The notes: generated by a model from the letters alone, not told the origin. 37,283 nucleotides of DNA from Bacteroidetes bacterium UBA6491 (GCA_002436505.1 DJML01000052.1:5715-42997), one strand, 5' to 3'. Positions 1 through 8,413 are shown, numbered from the stretch's first letter. Made by a program: numbers and translations.

Positions 1-992
1 TTATCTTTCAGGTTCTCCGGCAGATCGTTCATCTGAGAAGCGATCTTGTCAGAGCTGTTGATCTTAGCCGCTCTTTCCAGCAAACGGGAGTGAAGATAAA
101 AAACATCACCGGGGTATGCCTCACGGCCCGGAGGACGTCTCAGCAGCAGCGAAACCTCACGATAGGCCACGGCTTGTTTTGACAGATCATCATAAATGAT
201 CAAAGCAGGACGACCAGTATCGCGGAAATACTCACCAATTGCAGCACCTGCCAACGGGGCATAGAACTGCATAGGAGCAGGATCTGCAGCAGTAGACGCA
301 ACGACTATGGTGTAGGCCATTGCTCCTCTTTCTTCAAGGGCTTTAACAACCTGCTTAACTGTTGATGCTTTCTGACCACATGCAACGTATATACAATAAA
401 CCGGTTCTCCTTTGTCGTAGAACTCTTTCTGGTTGATGATCGTATCGATCGCAACAGCAGTTTTACCTGTCTGACGGTCACCAATGATAAGCTCACGCTG
501 TCCACGGCCGATCGGGATCATAGCATCGATTGCCTTAATACCTGTCTGAAGCGGTTCAGTAACCGGCTCACGATAAATAACTCCCGGGGCCTTTCTTTCC
601 AAAGGCATTTCCAGCAATTCGCCGCTAAAAGCACCTTTACCATCGATTGGCTGTCCAAGTGTATTCACCACACGTCCAAGCATACCTTCTCCCACATTGA
701 TTGAAGCGATACGGTTAGTACGTTTAACGCTGTCACCTTCTTTGATCTCAGCTGACTCGCCAAGTAAAACGGCACCTACGTTATCTTCTTCAAGGTTTAG
801 TACGATCGCCTGAATGCCATTTTCAAATTCGATCAATTCACCAGATCTGACCTGGTTCAATCCGTGAATACGAGCAATACCGTCACCCACCTGGAGAACG
901 GTCCCTACTTCTTCTAATTTGGCATCGGTTTGAATATCAGCAAGCTGCTGCTTTAGAATATCTGATACTTCGTCCGGTCTGATTTGCGCCAT
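1..992 (-). CDS. atpA: ATP synthase F1 subunit alpha (3' end cut by window edge)
   Basis: Alpha subunit of the F1 head of the F-type ATP synthase, which forms the alpha3beta3 hexamer and binds nucleotide at non-catalytic sites. About 330 of the usual 520 or so residues are present. Translation from the ATG at 990-992 starts MAQIRPDEVSDIL and shows the N-terminal beta-barrel, then the Walker A motif GDRQTGKT at residues 171-178, close to the E. coli position, and the AIDAMIPIGRGQRELI block before it. The reading frame is open to base 1, so the C-terminal part lies outside the window. It follows atpH by 7 nt in the same transcription unit. atpG would be expected next. atpD and atpC are not in the window; in many Bacteroidota they sit at another locus. 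Confidence 0.97.
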   Translation of the reverse strand, partial: MAQIRPDEVSDILKQQLADIQTDAKLEEVGTVLQVGDGIARIHGLNQVRSGELIEFENGIQAIVLNLEEDNVGAVLLGESAEIKEGDSVKRTNRIASINVGEGMLGRVVNTLGQPIDGKGAFSGELLEMPLERKAPGVIYREPVTEPLQTGIKAIDAMIPIGRGQRELIIGDRQTGKTAVAIDTIINQKEFYDKGEPVYCIYVACGQKASTVKQVVKALEERGAMAYTIVVASTAADPAPMQFYAPLAGAAIGEYFRDTGRPALIIYDDLSKQAVAYREVSLLLRRPPGREAYPGDVFYLHSRLLERAAKINSSDKIASQMNDLPENLKD

Positions 993-999
993 AACGGTA

Positions 1000-1539
1000 T
1001 TAATTATAAATTAATTTTTTCTTTATTTCGTTTAATTCTCTTGCAACACTGAGGTCCAGCAATTTGTTATCGTATTCGATCACCATTCCTCCTATTGCTT
1101 TTTCATCCACTATGTTCACCAACTGGATGTCTTCTTTTTGTACAGCCCCTTTCAGGTACTTGCGAACCTTTTCAAGGATGTCTTCACTCAAAGGAATTGC
1201 AGAAGTCACTTTGGCCCTGGCAATACCTTTGCTGTCTTCATACCTCCTGATGAATTCTTCGCAGATACTCACCAGTTGGGCTTCGCGTCGCTTTCCTGCC
1301 AGCAATCGAAAAAAAGCAACGGTCCTGTCATGAACACCATTGAAAGTGGTTTCAAGGACCTTTAATTTTTTATCGGCCGGTATTACCGGGCTGCGAAGCA
1401 AGTCCGCAAGATCTTTGCTATGCGTAGCCACTTTGATCACTGTCTGCAGGTCGTTATAAATAGCTTCTACACTATTCTCTTCCTGAGCCAGTTCAAACAA
1501 TGACTTCGCGTAGCGATTTGCAATTCTGTAGTCCGACAT
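1000..1539 (-). CDS. atpH: ATP synthase F1 subunit delta (OSCP)
   Basis: Delta/OSCP subunit of F-type ATP synthase, part of the peripheral stalk that ties the F1 head to the b subunits. The 179-residue length is normal for the family. The N-terminal helical domain (IANRYAKSLFELAQEE near residues 6-21) and the C-terminal region with the motif IGGMVIEYDNKLLDLSV (about residues 149-165) are typical. The start codon lies one base after the atpF stop and the gene ends 7 nt before atpA, so co-translation within the operon is likely. No unusual feature seen. Confidence 0.95.
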   Translation of the reverse strand: MSDYRIANRYAKSLFELAQEENSVEAIYNDLQTVIKVATHSKDLADLLRSPVIPADKKLKVLETTFNGVHDRTVAFFRLLAGKRREAQLVSICEEFIRRYEDSKGIARAKVTSAIPLSEDILEKVRKYLKGAVQKEDIQLVNIVDEKAIGGMVIEYDNKLLDLSVARELNEIKKKLIYN

Positions 1540-1540
1540 A

Positions 1541-2044
1541 TTAACTCAATTGAGCTCTTTTCAGGTGCTCCTGAACCAATTCCTCCTGCTTGGTTCTGTC
1601 TTCAAATTCTTTTCGAAGGACCTTCTCTGCTATTTCAACAGATAAAGCTGCAACCTGCTTTTTAACGTCAGACATTGCTCTTGCTTTTTCTTTTGAAATT
1701 TCCTCACGTGCATTTGAGATCAAACGCTCCCCTTCCGCTGCAGCTGTCGCTTTGGCTTCACCAAGGATGGTCTCCTTCATTTCTCGTGCTTCTTTAAGGA
1801 TAATCTCTCTTTCTGCTCTTGCTTCAGCCAAAAGTTTTTCATTGTCAGATTTCAATCTTGACATTTCTGCTTTTGCTTCTTCCGCAGATTTAAGTGACTT
1901 ATCGATGAATTCTTCTCTTTCACGCAGCGAATTCAGGATCGGCTTCCATGCCATTTTCTTTAGCAGGAATGCAACGATAAGAAACGCAACGGAGGTCCAG
2001 ATAATGGTACCTAAGGAAGCATCTAATAATCCAAGAATAATCAT
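1541..2044 (-). CDS. atpF: ATP synthase Fo subunit b
   Basis: Subunit b, the membrane-anchored peripheral stalk of the ATP synthase. It has one N-terminal membrane helix (about residues 8-28) followed by a long charged helix rich in Glu, Lys, Ala and Arg that should dimerise as a coiled coil and bind delta at its C-terminus. The 167 residues match the family. Only one b gene is present here, without the b' paralogue of phototrophs. A 73-nt gap separates it from atpE and contains a GC-rich hairpin, annotated separately. Confidence 0.95.
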   Translation of the reverse strand: MIILGLLDASLGTIIWTSVAFLIVAFLLKKMAWKPILNSLREREEFIDKSLKSAEEAKAEMSRLKSDNEKLLAEARAEREIILKEAREMKETILGEAKATAAAEGERLISNAREEISKEKARAMSDVKKQVAALSVEIAEKVLRKEFEDRTKQEELVQEHLKRAQLS

Positions 2045-2077
2045 AATATTCTCTTAAACGGGTTTACAAATAACCCC

Positions 2078-2101
2078 GGCGGGCAGGTAATACGGCCCGC
2101 C
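2078..2101 (-). promoter_or_regulatory. GC-rich hairpin between atpE and atpF
   Basis: A perfect 7-bp inverted repeat, GGCGGGC at 2078-2084 and GCCCGCC at 2095-2101, with a 10-nt loop, lies in the 73-nt gap after atpE on the transcribed strand. The transcript has no U-run after the stem, so this does not look like an intrinsic terminator. An mRNA processing or stability element that raises c-subunit output relative to downstream genes is an inference. Confidence 0.5.
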
Positions 2102-2117
2102 AGGATAATAATATTTT

Positions 2118-2357
2118 TTAACCTAGTGCTACCAGCAGGCAAACGATCACTGCGAAAAGCGCCACACCTTCAATAAGTGCTGCTGCAACGATCATGTTTG
2201 CACGGATGTCTCCAGTTGACTCAGGTTGACGAGCCATTGACTCCAAAGCTGATCCACCGATACGGCCGATACCTATACCTGCACCAATAGCTGCAAGTCC
2301 TGCCCCGATTCCGGCCCATCCTTGAGCTGCCTCTAAGATAATTGTGAGTAATTCCAT
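2118..2357 (-). CDS. atpE: ATP synthase Fo subunit c
   Basis: Proteolipid c subunit that forms the rotating membrane ring. The 79-residue hairpin has helix 1 with the Gly/Ala packing motif GIGAGLAAIGAGIGIGRIGG, the polar loop ARQPES (R43, Q44, P45) and helix 2 with the ion-binding carboxylate E63 in LIEGVALF. E63 is followed by Gly rather than the Ser/Thr seen in Na+-coupled rings such as Ilyobacter, and helix 1 lacks the matching Gln. This points to proton coupling (inference from known ligand patterns). It lies 45 nt after atpB. Confidence 0.96.
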   Translation of the reverse strand: MELLTIILEAAQGWAGIGAGLAAIGAGIGIGRIGGSALESMARQPESTGDIRANMIVAAALIEGVALFAVIVCLLVALG

Positions 2358-2402
2358 TTTAATCTACTTTTTGTATATTGTTTTATTTCAGTTAAACACG
2401 TA

Positions 2403-3674
2403 TTAATGATGTGCCTCCTCTACTGCTGACCCAAAATATAGGGCAGACAACAAAGTGAACACGTATGCCTGTAAAAATGCTACCAGTAATTCTATGAAAA
2501 ACATGAACACCATGAACAGGGTACTCCCGATAGCCAGTCCAATTCCTGCACCCCAGTTGGGAGCTAAAGAAACCGGATCAGAACCGAAAATAAATATCAA
2601 ACCTGTAAAAGCAAGGATAATGATATGCCCGGCCGTGATGTTTGCTGTAAGTCGCACCATCAATACCGCCGGTTTAATAAATATCCCCAGCAATTCAATA
2701 GGCACCAGTATAAGCTTGATAGGCCAGGGTACACCGGGAGGCCATGCAAGGTGCATCCAGTAATGCTTGTTGCCGTTGATTGTTGTAATTATAAATACGA
2801 TCAATGCCAGAACAATTGTAACAGACATTGTACCCATCACATTAAAGGCACCGATAAAAGGTATCAGTCCCAACATATTTGCCATCCAGATGAAAAAGAA
2901 TATCGTCATCAGAAATGGCATGAATTTATCTGCTTTCTTAGCACCAATTGAAGGCACAGCGACCTCATCCCTGACAAACAGAATTAGTGGCTCCATTAAA
3001 GACTGCAATCCTTTCGGAGCAGATTTACCTCTTTTCCTGTACGCTCTTGCCACAGATGCAAAGATCAATACACACAGCAAACCTGTAAAGAACAGTCCTA
3101 CCACTGATTTGGTGATAGAAACATCTAAAGGAGACATCGGAACCATTACTGCCACATCTTCACCTGCTTCATTTTTTTCTATCACTTCTTCCTTTAGGAT
3201 GTTGCCATTCTCGTCACCATAGAAGATCATTTCGTCATGGTTCATTACGAAACCGTCGTGAACATATACATGCCCTTCGGCAGAATGAACCGGATGATGA
3301 TAGAAGTGGTTGCTGCTAAATACCTTTAGACCGTCATTGGTCCAGAGAATTACCGGCAGTGGAAGAGACCAGTGTTTTTCATCCACTGTGTTCGGGCTGG
3401 TTGTAAAGAAATGGATCTGATGAGCATCAGCAACGTGGTGCATGATCCATTCTCCGATTTTCCATCCTTCCTCTTCATGCTCTTGCCCGTGTTCTTCACC
3501 ATGAACCTCCTCTGCATGCGAAACATGCTCTTCGGAATGGGTTTGAGACCATCCGTTTTGGCTCCAAAACGTCAAAAAAGTCAACAAAAGGGCAAATAAA
3601 CCAACTTTATTGACTCTCGTAACAACCTTATTATCAGTCCTTTGTAACTTCAATTCTGCTGTTTTTTTCGGCAC
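2403..3674 (-). CDS. atpB: ATP synthase Fo subunit a with long His/Glu-rich N-terminal extension
   Basis: Subunit a, which forms the two ion half-channels next to the c ring. The conserved core occupies about residues 190-420 with several membrane helices; the essential arginine is R341 in the motif VRLTANITAGHI. The protein has 423 residues against about 270 in E. coli. The excess is N-terminal: a hydrophobic signal-like segment (about 24-44), a His/Glu-rich stretch (46-69) and a soluble region to about residue 185. As I recall, long AtpB forms are common in Bacteroidota. The start is uncertain: the ATG at 3674 overlaps the upstream gene by 41 nt, and a TTG at codon 8 is an alternative. Either keeps the signal-like segment. 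Confidence 0.93.
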   Translation of the reverse strand: MPKKTAELKLQRTDNKVVTRVNKVGLFALLLTFLTFWSQNGWSQTHSEEHVSHAEEVHGEEHGQEHEEEGWKIGEWIMHHVADAHQIHFFTTSPNTVDEKHWSLPLPVILWTNDGLKVFSSNHFYHHPVHSAEGHVYVHDGFVMNHDEMIFYGDENGNILKEEVIEKNEAGEDVAVMVPMSPLDVSITKSVVGLFFTGLLCVLIFASVARAYRKRGKSAPKGLQSLMEPLILFVRDEVAVPSIGAKKADKFMPFLMTIFFFIWMANMLGLIPFIGAFNVMGTMSVTIVLALIVFIITTINGNKHYWMHLAWPPGVPWPIKLILVPIELLGIFIKPAVLMVRLTANITAGHIIILAFTGLIFIFGSDPVSLAPNWGAGIGLAIGSTLFMVFMFFIELLVAFLQAYVFTLLSALYFGSAVEEAHH

Positions 3675-4032
3675 GCAATTTAGCGACTAAATGAATTAAT
3701 TCAAACATTGTAAAAAAGAAATACATGCTCATGAAAAGTATCACAAACGGAACGTCTTTTTTGTCGCTGATTATCAGGTAACTAACTATAAAAAGAATAC
3801 TTAAAAAAAATCTCAATGCGGATGCTCCGCCAACTGCATATAAAAAAGTACTTGCCTTGCCTGTCATTGAAACTCTAATTAGCAATGAATTGATAAGCGA
3901 AATAACCAGATAAAGACCTGCGGCTGCATATGGCCAGTTATCGTCGGGAACAATCTCTGCTACAACAAGCAAACGGCTAACGACCACAAAAGCTGCGGTC
4001 AGAAGGAATATGATAGGATAGAAATATTTCAT
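3634..4032 (-). CDS. Small four-helix membrane protein in the AtpI position of the ATP synthase operon
   Basis: A 132-residue protein of unproven function with about four hydrophobic segments (roughly residues 4-24, 34-52, 62-88 and 94-115) and a charged C-terminus. It sits between the AtpZ-like gene and atpB, where other bacteria carry atpI, and its 3' end overlaps the atpB start by 41 nt. I do not recognise a specific family motif. A role in assembly of the c ring or of subunit a is inferred from position and topology only. A 5-bp GC-rich inverted repeat (4034-4038 and 4048-4052) lies directly before its start codon. Confidence 0.75.
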   Translation of the reverse strand: MKYFYPIIFLLTAAFVVVSRLLVVAEIVPDDNWPYAAAGLYLVISLINSLLIRVSMTGKASTFLYAVGGASALRFFLSILFIVSYLIISDKKDVPFVILFMSMYFFFTMFELIHLVAKLRAEKNSRIEVTKD

Positions 4033-4079
4033 CCGGCGAAAAAATTGCGCCGCAAAAATACCACGTTTCCTTCTTAAAT

Positions 4080-4295
4080 CTACTTAATGGACCTTATAAG
4101 TTTGATCATGGCTCCGGTTACACCAACAATACTAAAAATCAAAGTAAACCAGGGCGTTTCATTTTTGAGATAGTCATCAAGTTTGACGCCAATAAAAGCC
4201 ATTACGCCCGCAATTAGTGCGATCTGAATTCCAAGTGAGGAATATTTAAGATAATTGTCGACCGTTTCTTTATTCCCGGCCTCCGGCTTTTTCAT
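4080..4295 (-). CDS. AtpZ/AtpI-family protein
   Basis: A 71-residue protein with a short charged N-terminus and two membrane helices (about residues 21-38 and 48-66) joined by the loop VKLDDYLKNETPW. This pattern, with an Asp-containing loop, is typical of the AtpZ/AtpI 'ATPase gene 1' family found at the head of F-ATPase operons. Family members have been linked to Mg2+ or Ca2+ transport and to c-ring assembly. Its ATG overlaps the bactofilin stop codon (TAATG on the coding strand), implying translational coupling. Confidence 0.8.
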   Translation of the reverse strand: MKKPEAGNKETVDNYLKYSSLGIQIALIAGVMAFIGVKLDDYLKNETPWFTLIFSIVGVTGAMIKLIRSIK

Positions 4296-4732
4296 TATGG
4301 TGCTATAACCGCCTTTTCATCTGCCATTTCGCTGACAGTACTTCCAGAGCTACCTCGTCCCATTGTAACATTCTCATTTCCCATGGAACATTTGCCGTTG
4401 AATTCACTGCCCGATTCTATGACCAGTTTTCCTGTTTCAATGTCACCGAATACTCTTGCCGTTGATTTCAGGAATAGTGTCTCCTTGATGTTGATGTTTC
4501 CTTTAATATGTCCTGAAATATCTGCGGATCTGGCTATTACATCTCCTTCGATCGAACCGGAAACGCCAAGGACCACCTTGTTATTGGTGTTAAGTACGCC
4601 TTTAACCTTACCGTCGATTCTGATGTCGCCTTTTGAATTTAAGTTTCCTTCGATCACCGTACCTTCACCGATAACATTAATTGATCCGGTAGATACTACT
4701 TCGTTCGTTTTTTGTGTTCTGCTAGATTTCAT
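4295..4732 (-). CDS. Bactofilin (polymer-forming cytoskeletal protein)
   Basis: A 145-residue bactofilin. The core (about residues 17-118) is a run of short beta-strands with regular hydrophobic and Gly spacing, as in VIGEGTVIEGNLNSKGDIRI and DGKVKGVLNT, typical of the right-handed beta-helix that polymerises without nucleotide. N- and C-terminal tails are short and polar. Bactofilins scaffold cell-wall enzymes. The upstream neighbour here is an M23 endopeptidase, a pairing known in other bacteria (CcmA with Csd proteins in Helicobacter). The gap to that gene is 83 nt and the overlap with the AtpZ-like gene is one base. Confidence 0.92.
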   Translation of the reverse strand: MKSSRTQKTNEVVSTGSINVIGEGTVIEGNLNSKGDIRIDGKVKGVLNTNNKVVLGVSGSIEGDVIARSADISGHIKGNINIKETLFLKSTARVFGDIETGKLVIESGSEFNGKCSMGNENVTMGRGSSGSTVSEMADEKAVIAP

Positions 4733-4815
4733 ACCCCAATTCTATTCTTGATTTTCAGACAATTTACATCAAATTTTTAAGCCGGAGTTCTTAATGCTAT
4801 TCCGGGCCTGCAAAA

Positions 4816-5667
4816 TTAAAACAAAATATAATCCCTGGGATCCAGGGGGGCGCCATTATACCATAGCTCAAAATGTAAATGCGGTCCTGTCGTAATTTCA
4901 CCTGAATTGCCCACCAGTGCTATCACCTCACCTGCTTTTACAAAATTACCTTCTTTTTTCAACAATACCGAATTGTGCTTATATACCGAAAGGAGATTGT
5001 CCATGTGCTGCAGGATGATCACATGACCCGCTTCAGGTGTCCACGAACTGAAGATCACGTTCCCGTCAAGGACTGCCTTCACGGAAGCATTATTATAGGC
5101 TACAATATCCAGTGCCCTGTGATCTTTCACATGGCTGAAAGTGTCTGTTATTACACCTTTCAGCGGTGTTATGAATGAATAATTCAAACGGTCATCGGTT
5201 CCTCCCGATACTATACGTATCCCTTTTTCTTCCTGCTCTTCTCTGAATTTCGCCTCCTCCTCTCCGATCGCATTATCAGTAAGCGCTGACACTGAATCGT
5301 CAAGAGACGTGCTCTGGGGGTGGTCGTTAGGGGCATCCTCTCCTTTTAAAATCCGCATGAGGTTTTGGTCTCGTTGAGAGCTGAACTGTATCTGAAGTTC
5401 AAGTGAGTCGATTTTCTGATGCAATTCTGACAGTTGCCAGTCGTCGCTTGCGGTTTCATATCCCGGGATCCATTCTTTTGCCGGCGTAAAAAAAAGGATA
5501 AGCACCACAAATGTGGCAATCAGAACAAAGGTCCCGCTGACAAGCAGGATCAGGTTCAACGGAGTTAGCACCACGGAGATCCTTTCCTCTAGGCTCATGT
5601 CGTTGCGAATGATCATCCGGTATCGGTTCCTGATCTTCTTTGTGAGTAGCTCCTTTAACTTTTTCAT
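4816..5667 (-). CDS. Membrane-anchored M23 (LytM) metallopeptidase
   Basis: A predicted zinc endopeptidase acting on peptidoglycan cross-links. The 283-residue protein has a short basic cytosolic N-terminus, one membrane helix (about 33-60), a short coiled-coil-like segment (about 76-100), an acidic linker and a C-terminal LytM domain (about 160-283). The zinc and catalytic motifs are intact: HxxxD as H183-RAL-D187 and HxH as H263 and H265 in GPHLHFELW. It is therefore probably catalytically active, unlike degenerate LytM activators. It starts the run that continues with bactofilin and the ATP synthase genes and is divergent from the PorW/SprE-like gene. Confidence 0.92.
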   Translation of the reverse strand: MKKLKELLTKKIRNRYRMIIRNDMSLEERISVVLTPLNLILLVSGTFVLIATFVVLILFFTPAKEWIPGYETASDDWQLSELHQKIDSLELQIQFSSQRDQNLMRILKGEDAPNDHPQSTSLDDSVSALTDNAIGEEEAKFREEQEEKGIRIVSGGTDDRLNYSFITPLKGVITDTFSHVKDHRALDIVAYNNASVKAVLDGNVIFSSWTPEAGHVIILQHMDNLLSVYKHNSVLLKKEGNFVKAGEVIALVGNSGEITTGPHLHFELWYNGAPLDPRDYILF

Positions 5668-5827
5668 ATCTGCTTTAAATGGCTGTCAGTCTTAGCTTTT
5701 GATCGCAAAATACTGAACGCACTTATTAAATAGGCTTTCTGTTACCTTAAACAAGGATATTCAAATGGAAAGAAATAATATTGCAAATTCAAAGTTATTA
5801 CTATAACTGACATATATATTTAACGGA

Positions 5828-8413
5828 TTGAAATTTCGCTTGAAAAAGTACATTGGCGTATTGACCATAATTTTAACCATTCTGACCAGTGCCGGAGCGC
5901 AGGATCAGGACGGTTGGCTTAAAAGAAAATGGCACGACATGAATGCCAGATTCAATGGGTACTATCATGCCAAAATTCTCGTCCAGGGAGCCGTTAAAAA
6001 CCTGGAAGCAGCAAATACCGATAATTTTAGCGAAATATTAAGTGTCTTTCCCTATGGCACAGAGGAAAATGCCAAGACTGTTTCCGCTGACATGGACAAA
6101 GTTTACGAGAAAACTACAAAGGTTAATCGTAAGCACCCGAACAGTAAATGGGAAGATGATTGTTACATGTTGCTTGGCCAGTCCTATTTCTTTAAGTTCG
6201 AGAATTATGAGGCAATAGAGATCTTTCAGCACGTCAATAAGAAATACAGGGATTTCAGCACGCATTACGATGCCCAGCTTTGGATCCTAAAAACTTACAT
6301 AAGGCAGGAAAGATATAATGACGCAGAAGCGATCATGGGGTTTTTTATTCAGGATGCCAATTTCCCGAACAGGTTACAAAAAGATGTGAATGCGGTGGCA
6401 GCCGAGATCTATATTAAACAGGGCAAATATGCTTCGGGAATTGAGAAACTTGAAAAAGCACTTGAGTTAAGTAAATCTAGAAATGAAAAATACCGGTGGA
6501 GCTATATCCTAGGGCAGCTTTATGTTCTTGATCAGGACTGGATTAAGGCAAGAAATTATTTCGTTCGGTCCATTAAATTAAATCCGCCTTATGAAATGGC
6601 TTTTCAGGCGAATCTGGGACTAATAAAGACCATTAGCATGGGTGAAGGTTCTTTGAAAACACCTAAGAAATACCTTAACCGGATGCTCAAAGACGACAAG
6701 AACATAGATTACTATGATCAGATCTACTTTGAACTGGCCAAAATCGCGATCAAAGAGAACAATCTTGATCAGGCAATTAAATATTACCAGCTCTCTGCAA
6801 GAAAAAGCACCAAAAACACCGATCAGAAAGCGAGTGCCTATCTTGAGCTGGCGAACATCTATTTCAAACAAAGGGATTATCCAAAGTCTCAGGCATATTT
6901 TGACAGCACGGTTACGTTCATCTCTGAGAACCATGAAGATTACAATGAAATAAAATCAAGGCACCTGATACTGACTGACCTGATAGACAACCTTGTCACT
7001 GTTCATGAGCAGGACAGTCTTCTTGATCTGGCGGAAATGCCACTTGAAGAACTTGAAAAGTATATTGATGACATCATAACAAAGAAAGCGATTGAAGCAG
7101 AAAGGCGAGCTACCGAGAAGGAAATGAACTCAATGACCAATCAGTTCAATCAACCGAAAAGAATACAACAACAAACAACTACCGGAAGCGGATTTTATTT
7201 TTACAATCAGGCGGCCGTTTCAAGGGGTGCCGCGGAATTTTCCAGAAAGTGGGGCAGCCGTAAATTAACGGACTACTGGCGAATTGCTTCAAGGGCCCGG
7301 AACGAGACACGTCCTGAGATCGAAGAACCCAAACAAGTGGAAGAACAGCGTTTGACCTACAACCAGGAGGAAGACAAGGAACAACAGACCATCTTGAAAG
7401 AAGTACCAAAGGAAAAACGTGAATATTTTCAGAATATTCCGCTTTCAGAACTTGGCAAAGAGATCGCTCACCGAAAAATAGAAGAAGCTCTTTTTAACAT
7501 AGGTCTTCTTTATGAAGAGAAACTTAAAGAATATGACACAGCGATCATTTATTACAATAAAATGCTCGATCGTTATCCCAATTCGAGATTTGCAGCTGAA
7601 ACGTACTTTCACCTCCACAAATGCCATTCAAAAACCAACAGACCGGAAAAGGCAGAAGAATACGCCAGGATCCTTGATGAGAGATTTAGTGAGACAGAAT
7701 ATAACCTCGTGGTCAACAATCGTGATGTAGAGCGAGCGCCAGGGGAAGAAGATGCCGTTCTAATTCTTTATGAAAATATGTACAATGCCTATAAATCAGG
7801 TTTCTACGACAGCGCAATAAACATAAGGGAAGAGGCGAATAAAAAATATTTTGGGAATTCTATTCAAGCCAAATACGATTATCTGTATGCAATGATTGTT
7901 GGAGAGAAAGGCGATATCGAAAAATACATTGAATTGCTTCAGAACATTATACAAACCTATCCGGGTACGCAGATAGCCAATGAAGCAGAATATACTGTTG
8001 AATATTTAAGCAGAAAAGCGAATGAAGAGGAAGGCGTCATTGCCGAAGATAGTAAATTCGTTTTTGACCCTTCTGCAGAGCATATGTTCATGGTCGTTTT
8101 TGACGGGGGTAAAACAGCCGATATTCTCATCGCATTCTCAAACTACAATAAGGAGTATCACCGCTTGAAGGACTTTAAAGTAAAACCTTATGCCCTCGGG
8201 GAAAAACAAATTATAACCGTCCAGTCATTCAGTAACAAGGATGAAGCTGAAAAATACTATATTGAATTTATTAAAAACGATAAATTCTTTAAGGACCTCG
8301 GGATCCTTGGTTATGATAATTACTTCATATCCAAGCTAAACCTTACAATTATGCTGAAGGAAGGAAATGCTGAGAGCTATTCCAGTTTCTTCCTGATTAA
8401 TTATATCCAGTAA
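5828..8413 (+). CDS. PorW/SprE-like TPR protein (type IX secretion/gliding)
   Basis: An 861-residue TPR-rich envelope protein resembling PorW of Porphyromonas and SprE of Flavobacterium, which support type IX secretion and gliding. Support: the N-terminal block KWHDMNARFNGYYHAK, the following VFPYGTEENAK segment and HPNSKWEDDCYMLLGQSYFF, all in the expected order; then repeated helical pairs across about residues 90-400 and 560-740; and a C-terminal SPOR-like region (about 745-861). The only in-frame start before the signal peptide is TTG at 5828, since a stop codon lies 24 nt upstream. The signal peptide ends in SAGAQDQ with no lipobox cysteine, whereas studied PorW/SprE are lipoproteins. 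Its stop codon overlaps the ATG of the penicillin-binding protein. Confidence 0.8.
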   Translation: MKFRLKKYIGVLTIILTILTSAGAQDQDGWLKRKWHDMNARFNGYYHAKILVQGAVKNLEAANTDNFSEILSVFPYGTEENAKTVSADMDKVYEKTTKVNRKHPNSKWEDDCYMLLGQSYFFKFENYEAIEIFQHVNKKYRDFSTHYDAQLWILKTYIRQERYNDAEAIMGFFIQDANFPNRLQKDVNAVAAEIYIKQGKYASGIEKLEKALELSKSRNEKYRWSYILGQLYVLDQDWIKARNYFVRSIKLNPPYEMAFQANLGLIKTISMGEGSLKTPKKYLNRMLKDDKNIDYYDQIYFELAKIAIKENNLDQAIKYYQLSARKSTKNTDQKASAYLELANIYFKQRDYPKSQAYFDSTVTFISENHEDYNEIKSRHLILTDLIDNLVTVHEQDSLLDLAEMPLEELEKYIDDIITKKAIEAERRATEKEMNSMTNQFNQPKRIQQQTTTGSGFYFYNQAAVSRGAAEFSRKWGSRKLTDYWRIASRARNETRPEIEEPKQVEEQRLTYNQEEDKEQQTILKEVPKEKREYFQNIPLSELGKEIAHRKIEEALFNIGLLYEEKLKEYDTAIIYYNKMLDRYPNSRFAAETYFHLHKCHSKTNRPEKAEEYARILDERFSETEYNLVVNNRDVERAPGEEDAVLILYENMYNAYKSGFYDSAINIREEANKKYFGNSIQAKYDYLYAMIVGEKGDIEKYIELLQNIIQTYPGTQIANEAEYTVEYLSRKANEEEGVIAEDSKFVFDPSAEHMFMVVFDGGKTADILIAFSNYNKEYHRLKDFKVKPYALGEKQIITVQSFSNKDEAEKYYIEFIKNDKFFKDLGILGYDNYFISKLNLTIMLKEGNAESYSSFFLINYIQ

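Noticed and set aside
1590..2057. 155-residue plus-strand frame opposite atpF
   Set aside because: Its Ser/Ala-rich composition is what results from reading a Glu/Lys/Ala helix gene on the opposite strand.
4034..4052. 5-bp inverted repeat CGGCG/CGCCG before the four-helix protein gene
   Set aside because: The stem is too short to call a regulatory structure on its own; noted within that gene's entry.
4811..4818. TAATTTTG on the minus strand at the end of the M23 gene, as a bactofilin promoter
   Set aside because: It overlaps the M23 stop codon, has no -33 box and implies a leader of about 70 nt; may be chance in AT-rich sequence.
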